Positions 8,815 through 18,810 of a stretch of DNA of 39,073 nt are shown here, piece by piece (the stretch's first letter is position 1; each line of letters starts with the position of its first letter). The notes beneath the pieces are model-generated. The model made no database searches, had not been told where the DNA came from, and saw nothing but the letters and a program-made list of their open reading frames with translations. The translations under genes were made by a program, and so were the position numbers. The stretch spans positions 1-39,073 of the forward strand of contig JAJFGX010000028.1 of assembly GCA_021775895.1 (NCBI GenBank), written 5' to 3'. This DNA is from Alphaproteobacteria bacterium (GTDB lineage: Bacteria > Pseudomonadota > Alphaproteobacteria > Micavibrionales > CSBR16-224).

Positions 8815-9660
8815 CTAAAATCTCTTTTTTAGTAAATCAACAGTGGCCGCACCTAACAACAATGATATAAATAATACACCTTGTAGCAAAATAAAGCCAT
8901 ATATGTGCAATACACCTAAAACACTTCTAGAAAAATCTGTAGCATTTCGCATGAATTCAATATTATTTAAATTATCAATACCATAAACTAGCCATTCTGT
9001 TTGTGCCATCAAATCTAGGCGAGGGATAATAATGGAAATAAATTCCATAACTTTACCAAGAATTTCAAAAACTTCACTATCAGTGCTACCGTTACTTATA
9101 CCTAATAAAGTACCAATCATACGAGATAAAACATAAACACCAAAACAAGCCAAAGCTGAACCTGCTGCACTAGATAAAGTCATTGAGAAAAATAATGCAA
9201 TAATAGCCACAATCATATATTCAACTGCGAGACTCCCTCCCCACAGAATCAAACCATAAAAATTAGGCTTACCAAAAACTGCCAAAGATAAACTCATCAC
9301 AAGTGCTATCACACAAGCTATCAACATAAATGCAATAGCATGGCTTAAAAGAAATGAGATACGAGATATTGGACGAGAAAGTAAAAATTCAACTTCTTTA
9401 TGCTCAAAAGACCTACGAATATGAAAACAGCTAAAGAGTATAACTCCTAATATCCCTAAAAAACGAATACCACCTGCTGCAAAAACAATAGAAGATTGAT
9501 CCTCTTCTATCATAGAGGCAGAGCCAAGAAACATCGCTGTACTAATACCAAGCAGTATCATTAAGAAAAGAGTTAAAACAATGCGATCACGTAAAGCCGC
9601 TGTCACAACATAACGCATAAGAGGAAAAGACACTAATGACATATTTAAAACCACTCTCAA
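8815..9660 (-). CDS. ABC-2-type transporter permease
   Basis: Multiple TM segments; FEHKEVEFLLSRPISRISFLLSHA resembles ABC-2 permease motifs. Confidence 0.7.
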   Translation of the reverse strand: MRVVLNMSLVSFPLMRYVVTAALRDRIVLTLFLMILLGISTAMFLGSASMIEEDQSSIVFAAGGIRFLGILGVILFSCFHIRRSFEHKEVEFLLSRPISRISFLLSHAIAFMLIACVIALVMSLSLAVFGKPNFYGLILWGGSLAVEYMIVAIIALFFSMTLSSAAGSALACFGVYVLSRMIGTLLGISNGSTDSEVFEILGKVMEFISIIIPRLDLMAQTEWLVYGIDNLNNIEFMRNATDFSRSVLGVLHIYGFILLQGVLFISLLLGAATVDLLKKRF

Positions 9661-9670
9661 CTATCTGATA

Positions 9671-11485
9671 TTACATTTTAAATGGACGCCTATCTAAACC
9701 AAAATCTTTATAGAGCTTTTTATCTTTGTCATCAATAACATTACTAGAAGGAACAATTGTTGCCTTTAAGAAAACTACCAATTCAGTTTTTCTAATACTA
9801 TCTTTATGATTACTAAACAACCTTCCGAAATAAGGTACTGATGATAAAACTGGTACACCAACATCTTCTACTATATTTTTATCAGTCATCAAACCACCCA
9901 TTACAATAACTTCTCCAGACTGAACTTTTACAACAGAATCTATCTCTTGCACTGATAATTCTGGAATAAAGTTTCTAAGGTCATCAAGGTTTAGTAAAGC
10001 GACAGTTGCTGGATCAGCCCCTGCAAGTACTAATGTCAGAGATGGATCTACGGCCTCATCGGCTAAACTACTAACTGTTGGACGTAGCATCATAGTTATT
10101 TCACCACTCTCGAAATCAATCGTAGGAATAACATTCAGCATTACACCAAGCGGCACTGAACGTATTTCTGTATCAATATCAACACTAGTTGTACGGCCAG
10201 TATCCGGATCATTATTAACTGTAGCCTCAAACTCAAAGAAAACTTTGTTTTCAACAACATTTAGCAAAGCGCTTTGATTATTCAGAACTGTTAATCTTGG
10301 ACTAGATAATGCTCTTACAGTACCAAAACGATTAAGAGCAGTTACGGTTGCGGATATATCGCTACCTGGATTTAAAGCGACTGAAAAGCCAGCTCCAGAA
10401 GGTGGACTAAGTGCTGTCGCGGGAAATGAACCACTCAAACTAGCAAGACCTGTAAGGTCTATAAGACTGCCACCGTCACCATTCCAATTGATTCCAGTAT
10501 TAAATTCATCACTCAAAGTTACTTCTAAAATTTTTGCTTCAATTAATATTTGTGTTGAAACAGACCTTTTTACAGTTTCTAAATATTGCTCAGCTAACTT
10601 GTGCTGACGTTCGGTTGCAAAAATTGAGATCATTCCTGTTTGCTTATTAATAGAGAAAGCCGATGGAGCGTTAGGCTCTTGTGGCTCTGAAGCTCTTGGG
10701 GGTGCTGTAATATTTAAAATAGGTGCTGGAATATCAGCTGGATTACTAACCAAGGCTGTTTGTTCTTCTGTCATTGTAGCTCGTGGTTGTGCTACAGGAT
10801 CTTCTAAAGTTGCCAAAGAGATATAATTTTCTGAAGAGGTTAAAATTTGCTCCAAGTTCTCATCAAGGTCCTCCCAGAAATCTGCCTCCATTTGCGTATC
10901 AATACTAGACCCAGAACCAACTGTAGTTTCATCACCAGAAATCACAGAAACATCAAGTTCTACCTTACTAGTAACAGAACGTGTGAAATTCAAATACTCC
11001 ATATTATAAGTTTTAACGTAAGGTCTATCTAGCTCAACACGTAGTAAATTATCCTCAAACCTATAAGTTAGCCCTGCCATTTCAGCTATACGATCAATCA
11101 CTTCATCAAAAGGACGCTCTCTAACTGTAAAAATCATAGATCCACGTATTTGTGGATCAAGCTCAAGGTCAATTTCAACTTGATCTGCAAGCTCGAACAA
11201 CAAATCACGTAAAGATACTGTTTGATTAACTGAAACAGAAACTAGTGGATATTCCGTTTTATTATAATTTTCCTGAGAAATATATGACTGCATATCTGGA
11301 ATAAATTCTTTTTCCTCACCGAACGTATCTTTATTCGGTGAAAGAGCCTTACGATAATCTTGTATCGTCTTCTCTCCACTGCGGTCATAGCTCATTTGAT
11401 TATTGGCAAGCTCACATGCTTGAAGCATAAAAATAGCCAAAATGAGAGTAAATATTTTTTGAAAAGAGTTATTTTTAAATATCAT
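9671..11485 (-). CDS. outer-membrane secretin, PilQ/MshL-like, with lipoprotein signal
   Basis: Lipobox-like MLQAC near N-terminus; short STN-like domain; C-terminal secretin: GTVRALSSPRLTVLNNQSALLNVVE, VPLGVMLNVIPTI, VKVQSGEVIVMGGLM, VPVLSSVPYFGRLFSN, ELVVFLKATIV. Confidence 0.92.
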   Translation of the reverse strand: MIFKNNSFQKIFTLILAIFMLQACELANNQMSYDRSGEKTIQDYRKALSPNKDTFGEEKEFIPDMQSYISQENYNKTEYPLVSVSVNQTVSLRDLLFELADQVEIDLELDPQIRGSMIFTVRERPFDEVIDRIAEMAGLTYRFEDNLLRVELDRPYVKTYNMEYLNFTRSVTSKVELDVSVISGDETTVGSGSSIDTQMEADFWEDLDENLEQILTSSENYISLATLEDPVAQPRATMTEEQTALVSNPADIPAPILNITAPPRASEPQEPNAPSAFSINKQTGMISIFATERQHKLAEQYLETVKRSVSTQILIEAKILEVTLSDEFNTGINWNGDGGSLIDLTGLASLSGSFPATALSPPSGAGFSVALNPGSDISATVTALNRFGTVRALSSPRLTVLNNQSALLNVVENKVFFEFEATVNNDPDTGRTTSVDIDTEIRSVPLGVMLNVIPTIDFESGEITMMLRPTVSSLADEAVDPSLTLVLAGADPATVALLNLDDLRNFIPELSVQEIDSVVKVQSGEVIVMGGLMTDKNIVEDVGVPVLSSVPYFGRLFSNHKDSIRKTELVVFLKATIVPSSNVIDDKDKKLYKDFGLDRRPFKM

Positions 11486-11582
11486 AAGTTAGGATCCATT
11501 TTTGAAATATTAACACCTATAAATTCTATATAGTTTTATAGAATAAGAGAAGAATAAAATATATTTTTATACCAGTCATTCA

Positions 11583-12731
11583 TCACAAAGAAAATTCAGA
11601 TGTATCAATTTTAGAGAAATCTTGTTGTTTTGCACCACCTGTACTACCACCGTTAGAACCAGAAATTTTGTGTTTCTGTATCTTCATTTTCATATCGTTC
11701 TGTATGTCTGCCTCAACTATAGCCGTGTCTTCCGTAATAGCTCCACTAGTGTAAAGATCAAACAAGGAATCATCAAATAGCAACATACCAGCAGCCCTAT
11801 TCTGTGCCATGACCTCTCTAATTTTATGTGTTTCTCCCTTTAAAATCAACTCTCTAACCAGTGCTTCATTCAATAAGATTTCTAAAACTGGGGCTAATTT
11901 ACCATCAATTGTAGTCACAAGCCGTTGACCTACAACTGCACTTAAATTCATGGAAAGAGCGACCCTCACCTGATTATGTCTATCCTCAGGAAATAAATTT
12001 ATTATACGCTCAATTGCTTGAATAGCATTATTTGTATGGATAGTAGACAAGCATAAATGTCCAGTTTCAGCTGCATTCAGAGCCATTTCCATTACTTCTG
12101 TATCACGTATTTCACCCACCATAATAACATCTGGTTTTTGACGTAGAGAATTTTTTAAAGCTATTTTATATGACTGCGTATCTATGCCAACCTCTCTTTG
12201 AGTAATAATACTTTTTTTATGAGTATGAGCATATTCCACGGGGTCTTCAATGGTTATAATATGTCCGTCTTCATTTTGATTACGATAATCTATCATCGCT
12301 GCTAAAGATGTAGATTTACCAGATGATGTAACACCAGAAACCAAAACTAGACCACGTTTTCTTAAAGAAAGCTTCTGAAAAATATCTGGCAAAGATAAAT
12401 CTGAAAAACTAGGTATATTTGAAGTAATACGCCTTATAACCAAGGCTGGATGCTGTTTTTGACGCAATACATTAACCCTAAAACGACCTTTTTCTCCCAT
12501 ATCTAAGGCAAGATTCAGCTCCATATTAGTTTCATACTCGCGCCTCTGACGACTGGTCAAAACTTCAGATAATATATCTTGCACCATATCTGCGGTCATT
12601 ACTTCACTGCTAATTTGTGATAAAATATTCTCTCGCCTTATAGTGGCTGGAACACCGACCGTCAAATATAAGTCGCTTGCCTCACTATTAACCATTTGTT
12701 CAAGATGATTATAAATAATAATCCCACTCAA
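11583..12731 (-). CDS. PilT/PilU-like retraction ATPase
   Basis: Walker A GVTSSGKST, Walker B KPDVIMVGEIRD, GHLCLSTIHTNN. Confidence 0.9.
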   Translation of the reverse strand: MSGIIIYNHLEQMVNSEASDLYLTVGVPATIRRENILSQISSEVMTADMVQDILSEVLTSRQRREYETNMELNLALDMGEKGRFRVNVLRQKQHPALVIRRITSNIPSFSDLSLPDIFQKLSLRKRGLVLVSGVTSSGKSTSLAAMIDYRNQNEDGHIITIEDPVEYAHTHKKSIITQREVGIDTQSYKIALKNSLRQKPDVIMVGEIRDTEVMEMALNAAETGHLCLSTIHTNNAIQAIERIINLFPEDRHNQVRVALSMNLSAVVGQRLVTTIDGKLAPVLEILLNEALVRELILKGETHKIREVMAQNRAAGMLLFDDSLFDLYTSGAITEDTAIVEADIQNDMKMKIQKHKISGSNGGSTGGAKQQDFSKIDTSEFSL

Positions 12732-13909
12732 AATGAATACCCTCCTTCTTCTTGTGGCGTACCACCTTCAACAGGAGGAGGAACTTTATTGCCAAATTCA
12801 TCTGTGACTGTTTCTGCTGTTTCATTAACATCAGTTTGGTCTTCTAACTCATCTTCAACTGCTTCATGATCATCTACTTCATCTGCCGCTTCTTTCAGAG
12901 CCTCATGTGCTGTTTCTTCAGAAATAGTGCCACTTTCTAATAAGTCATTCACACTATCTTCCATCGTCTGCATACCATACCTAGCACCAGTTTGTATCAT
13001 CGAATAAAGCTGAGCTAATTGGTTTTCCCTAACTAAATTACGCACGGCATTTGTTCCAATCATAATTTCATGTGCTGCACATCTTCCACCACCAACTCTT
13101 TTTAATAGTGTTTGAGCAATAATACCTTGAATAGAATTCGACAACATCGCACGCACCATAGCCTTCTCTGCTGATGGAAATACATCAATAATACGGTCAA
13201 TAGTTTTAGAGGCAGAGTTAGAGTGCAAAGTACCAAAAACAAGGTGGCCAGTTTCCGCCGCAGTTAAAGCAAGCGATATTGTTTCATGATCACGCATCTC
13301 CCCGACCAGAATAACATCAGGATCTTCCCTTAAAGCACTTCTTAACGCAGCCCCAAATGATTTAGTATCTGTTCCAACCTCACGGTGATTCACTAAGCAC
13401 TTTTTTGATTCATGATAAAACTCAACAGGATCTTCAATAGTCAAAATATGACTAGATTTAGTTGAATTAATATGATTAATCATTGCCGCCAAAGTAGTTG
13501 ATTTACCACTACCTGTAGGCCCTGTAACTAGAACTATTCCTTTTTCTAACTCAGCCAGTCGTCTAATCGCTGGAGGTAAACTTAACTCTTTCAAAGTTGG
13601 CATATCATGTGGAATAACACGAAAAACAGCAGCAGGCCCCTTTCTATTCGTAAATCCATTCACACGAAAACGAGCATCTTCACCAAAAGATATAGCAAAA
13701 TCCAGTTCTTGATTACGTTCGTACTCTGTACGTTGCTCATCTGTCATAATGGAATAAATCATAGTATGAATTTGTTCACTGGTTAAATCATCAGTTTTCA
13801 ACCGTTTCAATTCACCATCAACACGTACGATAGGTGGGTTTTCAGCGCTTAGGTGTAAGTCTGAAGCATCATTTTTTAAGGTAAAGGCTAAAAGTTCTGT
13901 AATATCCAC
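12728..13909 (-). CDS. pilT: PilT-like twitching motility ATPase with acidic C-terminal tail
   Basis: MDITELLAFTLKNDASDLHLSAENPPIVRVDGEL, GPTGSGKSTTLAAMI, EDPDVILVGEMRDHETISLALTAAETGHLVFGTLHSNSA. Confidence 0.93.
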   Translation of the reverse strand: MDITELLAFTLKNDASDLHLSAENPPIVRVDGELKRLKTDDLTSEQIHTMIYSIMTDEQRTEYERNQELDFAISFGEDARFRVNGFTNRKGPAAVFRVIPHDMPTLKELSLPPAIRRLAELEKGIVLVTGPTGSGKSTTLAAMINHINSTKSSHILTIEDPVEFYHESKKCLVNHREVGTDTKSFGAALRSALREDPDVILVGEMRDHETISLALTAAETGHLVFGTLHSNSASKTIDRIIDVFPSAEKAMVRAMLSNSIQGIIAQTLLKRVGGGRCAAHEIMIGTNAVRNLVRENQLAQLYSMIQTGARYGMQTMEDSVNDLLESGTISEETAHEALKEAADEVDDHEAVEDELEDQTDVNETAETVTDEFGNKVPPPVEGGTPQEEGGYSF

Positions 13910-13974
13910 TGAAAATCCCCCATGAATGTATAAATTTGCTCTATATATAGAGTACGCAATAGATAGTTAAAAAA

Positions 13975-14811
13975 CTATAAAAAAGACTGAAAAATATTTT
14001 CTGGCAAGCAAATCGAGACTATAAAAGCGAATACTAAAGCTGGGCCAAAAGGAAAAGCCTCTTCTCCAGTAATCTTCTTCCAAACAAGCCCCACAAGGAT
14101 TCCACCTAAACCAGATAAGAATAAAAATAAAGGTAACTGATTTAAGTTAAGCCAATATCCAATAGCAATAAAAAATTTAATATCACCCATTCCTAAAGGA
14201 TCTTTTTTCATCAAAACCATAAAAATCCACCTAATGGCTACAGCAAAGCCAGCGTAAATACATATATTAAATAAAGTTGTTTTAATTACATCAAATAAAT
14301 CAGCATGAGACACACTCATATTAGATGTAATTAAAAAAATTCCAAGCAAGCCTAAAGATATATTTAAAACATCAGGGATAATTTTATGCTCAAAATCAAT
14401 CACAACAATTGATGCCAAAATGACTGCTAAAGCCATAGAAATAAAAACATCTATCAAGATAGAATCAATATAACTTTTTGAAAGAAACCAATAAAACAGC
14501 AAAGCAAGACTGGCTGTAAAAATTTCTACAAGTGGATAACGTATAGAAATAGTCGCATTACAATGCCTACATTTCCCTCTAGTTAAAAGCCACGATAAAA
14601 CAGGGATTAAATCAATAATAGAAAGTATATTTTTACAATGCGGGCAAAATGACCTCATAGAAGAATCCGAAGATTCCACCTTATCCTTACTATGCCTGAA
14701 AATAGATATTCCACGAGGCAAACGCCAAGATAAGGCAGTTACAAAACTCCCAAACACTAGGCCAATTAAAACCACTAATAAACTTATTACCCACTGAGGA
14801 AGTAATTCCAT
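13975..14811 (-). CDS. pilD: prepilin peptidase (PilD/GspO)
   Basis: GSFVTALSWRLPRG; CPHC...CRHC zinc motif; catalytic-Asp regions VVIDFEHKIIPD and GMGDIKFF. Confidence 0.92.
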   Translation of the reverse strand: MELLPQWVISLLVVLIGLVFGSFVTALSWRLPRGISIFRHSKDKVESSDSSMRSFCPHCKNILSIIDLIPVLSWLLTRGKCRHCNATISIRYPLVEIFTASLALLFYWFLSKSYIDSILIDVFISMALAVILASIVVIDFEHKIIPDVLNISLGLLGIFLITSNMSVSHADLFDVIKTTLFNICIYAGFAVAIRWIFMVLMKKDPLGMGDIKFFIAIGYWLNLNQLPLFLFLSGLGGILVGLVWKKITGEEAFPFGPALVFAFIVSICLPENIFQSFL

Positions 14812-14823
14812 TAAGGAACCTCT

Positions 14824-16710
14824 TTAGTACACGATATGCAAACGCTTGCGAATAGCATCAATAGGAACAGGCTGCACACCAACATATCCTTTTCTATGCA
14901 TTTTTAATGCTTGCTTGTACATCTCAACAGCCTTACCTTTTTCTCCCATACGATCTAATATAACCGCCTTATTAAAGGAATAATAAGCATTTGGAGTATC
15001 TAAGCCAGCTGCAATTTCTAAATTATTCAAAGCATCTTTATAATTCCCAAGCTCACCATGAATAATCGCCAACTGCGCTGCAATACCTGAATTATCAGGA
15101 TAAATACCACGCAATTCATTAAGCTTAGATAAAGCCAATTTAGGCTTGCTCTTACGTAATACGCCCAGCATATTTGTTAAAGCATCTAAATCCTTAGGAT
15201 TCTGACGCAAAATAGTTTCATAAGCACGAATCGCCGAAGGTACATTGCCCATATGCTGATAAGCTATAGCCTGCTTCATTAAAATATTCTTATTACCTGG
15301 ATTCTGTTTATCCATTTGATTTAATATTCCAAGAGCCGCACCGCCATTACCTTTCGATAAAGCATTACTAGCACGTTTCATTTCAGACTTACTAGCTCTT
15401 GATTCATTACCACCGTGTTTCTTGATAATAAAATATTTTTTTGGTATAGGACGAATAAGAGCTTCACGAGCTGGCATTTCACGCATCTTTTCACGAATAT
15501 TAGCTGTGTCATCACCCGCAAGCAATCCTTTTGATGGAGTAGTTGATACCACAGGCAAAGCCTGTTTTACTGCCTCTGCTGGAACTACGGGTTCAACTAC
15601 AGGTTCAACACTTGGCATAGGCATAATTTCTGGATCCATTGGAATTATAGCTGGCGTTACTGGTGGGATAAGCGACGCATTTGCTGGTATCTGCTCTACA
15701 TTAGAAATCTCTGGAGTATCATCAAACTCATAAGATGCACCAATATCATTTTCTATTCCATCTACTTCTGAAACTTTAGCTATATCCTCAGCCATAGTTG
15801 AAACACTAGCTGGTGGAACATCATCAACTGGCTCTACAATATCAATACCAGTATCAGCAATACTTAGCCCTTTATTTGCCTCGGCAATAAACTCACTAGA
15901 ATCTATAGCATCAGCAATATCTGGCTCAAAAGTAACTACATTAGCTACAGGAACAGCTGTATCTTCAGTATCAACTGGCGGTTTAGACAAGCCAAACTCA
16001 TTTAAAACCTCTGTAGGCTCAGCAACAACAGTAGAATCCATTCCATCATCTATAGATGTAGGGATAGATGATAATTCATCTACCTTCGTTTCAAGACTGG
16101 GCGAAATTTCTAAACTAGGTGAAATATCTGGCTGTGGCGGAACATCTAAACTAAGGTCATATATATTATTCTCAGCATCTACCACGGGGCTATCCATAGA
16201 AGCAAAACCTGGTGCATCATCATGCATATCATCGATAAATGTATATTGTTCTGATGGTGCATTCTTATCATCACTAGGCATCATAAAAGCATAATAAGCA
16301 CCACCTAACAAACCCAGCACAACAACAGCTACTCCCACAATTATTGCCATTTTATTAGATTTCACATCTTCTACCGTAAAATCATCTTCTTCTATATAAT
16401 CTGACATGTTTTCTGGTGTAGCAACTAAAGTATCATCAATAGTATCATCAATCATTACCTCTTCTGGCTCAACTACGCTTGAAACACTACCTTCATTATT
16501 TCCAATCAAAGATTCATTCTCTAAAGAAAAACCTTCAGAACCACTTGGCTCATTTACAGTAGTTTCGTCCTCTAAAGAAAGGCCTTCATAACCACTTGGC
16601 TCACTTACTGTAGTTTCGTCCTCTAAAGAAAGACCAGAATTTTCTTTAAGCACTGGCTTATCTTCTATTCCTGGCGTTACTGGCGTTACGTGTTTATCAT
16701 CTTCATCCAT
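14824..16710 (-). CDS. TPR protein with single TM and long acidic/Pro-rich linker (MshN/FimV-like role possible)
   Basis: One TM (AIIVGVAVVVLGLLGGAYYAFMM), long low-complexity linker, C-terminal TPRs (NPGNKNILMKQAIAYQHMGNVPSAIRAYETILRQNPKDLDAL...). Confidence 0.7.
   Translation of the reverse strand: MDEDDKHVTPVTPGIEDKPVLKENSGLSLEDETTVSEPSGYEGLSLEDETTVNEPSGSEGFSLENESLIGNNEGSVSSVVEPEEVMIDDTIDDTLVATPENMSDYIEEDDFTVEDVKSNKMAIIVGVAVVVLGLLGGAYYAFMMPSDDKNAPSEQYTFIDDMHDDAPGFASMDSPVVDAENNIYDLSLDVPPQPDISPSLEISPSLETKVDELSSIPTSIDDGMDSTVVAEPTEVLNEFGLSKPPVDTEDTAVPVANVVTFEPDIADAIDSSEFIAEANKGLSIADTGIDIVEPVDDVPPASVSTMAEDIAKVSEVDGIENDIGASYEFDDTPEISNVEQIPANASLIPPVTPAIIPMDPEIMPMPSVEPVVEPVVPAEAVKQALPVVSTTPSKGLLAGDDTANIREKMREMPAREALIRPIPKKYFIIKKHGGNESRASKSEMKRASNALSKGNGGAALGILNQMDKQNPGNKNILMKQAIAYQHMGNVPSAIRAYETILRQNPKDLDALTNMLGVLRKSKPKLALSKLNELRGIYPDNSGIAAQLAIIHGELGNYKDALNNLEIAAGLDTPNAYYSFNKAVILDRMGEKGKAVEMYKQALKMHRKGYVGVQPVPIDAIRKRLHIVY
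16500..16641 (-). repeat. imperfect repeat encoding GLSLEDETTVxEPSGxE
   Basis: Protein SGLSLEDETTVSEPSGYEGLSLEDETTVNEPSGSEGFSLENES; DNA repeats actgtagtttcgtcctctaaagaaag. Confidence 0.85.
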
Positions 16711-16728
16711 TTTATACCCCTTAAAATA

Positions 16729-17508
16729 TTAAGCTGCTTTGTTATTTTTTGGTTTTGGCGTATCTATTTTTTTCAAAAATGCACGCTCTAAATAAGTTTC
16801 TTTCATTTCATTTTTTAGTGCTTTTGGTGTTCCTAAAAATTGCAGCTGAGTATCATTAATAATAGCCACACGATCACATATTTCATCCATATCAGCCAAA
16901 ATATGTGAACTTAGGAATATTGTCATTCCTTGCTTTTTACAAGAAACGATTTCATCTTTGATACAGGCTCTAGCCCTTGGGTCTAGACCACTCATCGGTT
17001 CATCAAGTATCATCAGCGGACACTTAGTTAATAAAGTGCCTAGAAGTCCCGTTTTTTGCTTCATGCCCTTGGAATACGTATGTACTCGCCTATATAAAGC
17101 TTTTCTTTCCAATGCAACCCTATCTGCGGCTTCAAGAACTTCATTCTCATCAAAAGTCGTGCCATATAAAGAAAGGGAGAAACGTATGAACTCCATGCCA
17201 CTCAGAAAATATGGTGGCTCGAAACGTTCTGGCAGATAAGCTAATTTTTTCTTACTATTCTTATCAAGAGTTTTTGCACCAAATATTTTAGCCTCACCAG
17301 CACTAGATGGCATCAACCCCAATAAAATTTTAATCAAAGTTGTCTTGCCAACACCATTCAACCCCATTAAACCAAATGTTTCACCAGATTCAACATTAAA
17401 AGTGATATCTTCAATCACATTTCCATGTCCGTAATCTGCAGCAAGCCCTAGAATTGATAAAGGGGCGTCCACTAACAAAGTTTTATCTTTCTTGCTTGTT
17501 TTTGACAT
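16729..17508 (-). CDS. ABC transporter ATP-binding protein
   Basis: Walker A GLNGVGKTTL, signature-like YSKGMKQKTGLLGTLL, Walker B PLMILDEPMSGLDP, SSHILADMDEICDRVAII. Confidence 0.93.
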   Translation of the reverse strand: MSKTSKKDKTLLVDAPLSILGLAADYGHGNVIEDITFNVESGETFGLMGLNGVGKTTLIKILLGLMPSSAGEAKIFGAKTLDKNSKKKLAYLPERFEPPYFLSGMEFIRFSLSLYGTTFDENEVLEAADRVALERKALYRRVHTYSKGMKQKTGLLGTLLTKCPLMILDEPMSGLDPRARACIKDEIVSCKKQGMTIFLSSHILADMDEICDRVAIINDTQLQFLGTPKALKNEMKETYLERAFLKKIDTPKPKNNKAA

Positions 17509-17520
17509 TTCACTCTCTAA

Positions 17521-18120
17521 TTACTTGCCTGTTCCTGTTAAAAGAATACCTGTTTCAATATCATATATTTGATGCGGTCTTAATGTAATAGAAATCGCAT
17601 CATTTATAACATAGTCAAACCATTTTAAATGCACCAAAGAGTCATCTACGGTAATATCCAGAATCTCAGGCAATAGGCGTTCTGGTGTTATACGGTTTCC
17701 ATTCAGCCATATCACCCAGTTATCTGGTGAATTATATAACATTCCAGACAGGCTTAAAACACGAGGTGCCTTTGGAGCTCCATCATCTTTAAGAGTGTCC
17801 ACTCCAAGTAAAGCTCTTTGAATTGCAGATATTTCTTCTCTAGAAAAAAACAAACTATCTGGAAATGCTATACCAGATGGAAGTTTTGATACATTTGTTG
17901 CATTAGCCATCTCTGCTTCTATCTTTGCTTTGATTGCAAGTGCCGTTGCTATCTCTGCTTTTACGGCTGCTATCTCTGCTTTGGTTGCCCGTACGGTTTG
18001 AGAAAAAGCATTTACACTTAATAAACTAGACATAAGAATAAAGGTCAAAGCAACCACAACCGTAAGCATTAACTTTCTTACGACCTCTCTTTGATAAAAA
18101 ATACTAATATTTGTGTACAA
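17521..18120 (-). CDS. MshK/GspB-like pilus biogenesis protein
   Basis: Short coiled-coil repeat (KAEIAAVKAEIATALAIKAKIEAEM), then LSLSGMLYNSPDNWVIWLNGNRITPE...ISITLRPHQIYDIETG. Confidence 0.6.
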   Translation of the reverse strand: MYTNISIFYQREVVRKLMLTVVVALTFILMSSLLSVNAFSQTVRATKAEIAAVKAEIATALAIKAKIEAEMANATNVSKLPSGIAFPDSLFFSREEISAIQRALLGVDTLKDDGAPKAPRVLSLSGMLYNSPDNWVIWLNGNRITPERLLPEILDITVDDSLVHLKWFDYVINDAISITLRPHQIYDIETGILLTGTGK

Positions 18121-18153
18121 TTGCTAAGTCCTTAATAATTACTTCTTAAAATA

Positions 18154-18810
18154 TTACCTAATAGGTGTTGTAGGTACATTTTCCACATCTGGTAGTTTTA
18201 CCAGAGCATACCAATCAATATCTATACTACCACTTATAAAACTTCCCTGCTTTCCCGATGATATTGTTTCTATTATACCCTCAAATTTACTTAATGGATC
18301 TCTACTAATATCAACCGAAACAACTCTGGTATGACCTGGAAATTCACTATTTAACGAATATATAAATTTATAGACATCTGTATCAAAAAATCCATTTATA
18401 TCTTTTAGCTCAATCCGCCTTTTAACCAATCTATGTTTTGCTTTTTCTGCCTTGTCATGTTCTAGCTCAGCCATATCTGAAATATCATATGATAACTTCT
18501 GAACATGGCTACTTTTTCGCATCTTCTCTAAAACTTCTGCTATGCTAAAACGACTCTGCTCTTTCATATACCCATCATCTACCAAGGATGCAAAATTATC
18601 TTTATTATCATCATAATACTTTAATTCATCTTTTATATCATAGATAGAAGATCTTAATTTTGATATCTCAGCATTAATTCCATTAAGGTTCATTTCAGCT
18701 TGTTCTTTCATTGGCGTTGACCAAAAAAACCAACTACCAAATAAAGAGGCATTGAAAAATAATAACAATAAAATAATTAAAATAAGTTTTGGCCCAATAA
18801 TTCTAATCAT
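18154..18810 (-). CDS. PilO/MshJ-like pilus inner-membrane protein
   Basis: Single N-terminal TM, coiled coil and position directly downstream of the PilN/MshI-like gene (ATGA-type overlap). Confidence 0.55.
   Translation of the reverse strand: MIRIIGPKLILIILLLLFFNASLFGSWFFWSTPMKEQAEMNLNGINAEISKLRSSIYDIKDELKYYDDNKDNFASLVDDGYMKEQSRFSIAEVLEKMRKSSHVQKLSYDISDMAELEHDKAEKAKHRLVKRRIELKDINGFFDTDVYKFIYSLNSEFPGHTRVVSVDISRDPLSKFEGIIETISSGKQGSFISGSIDIDWYALVKLPDVENVPTTPIR

Noticed and set aside
17930-18010. Short repeats (gctatctctgctttt-like) as a possible CRISPR or tandem non-coding array
   Set aside because: They lie inside the MshK-like ORF and encode a coiled-coil repeat (KAEIAAVKAEIATALAIKAKIEAEM); no spacer structure.
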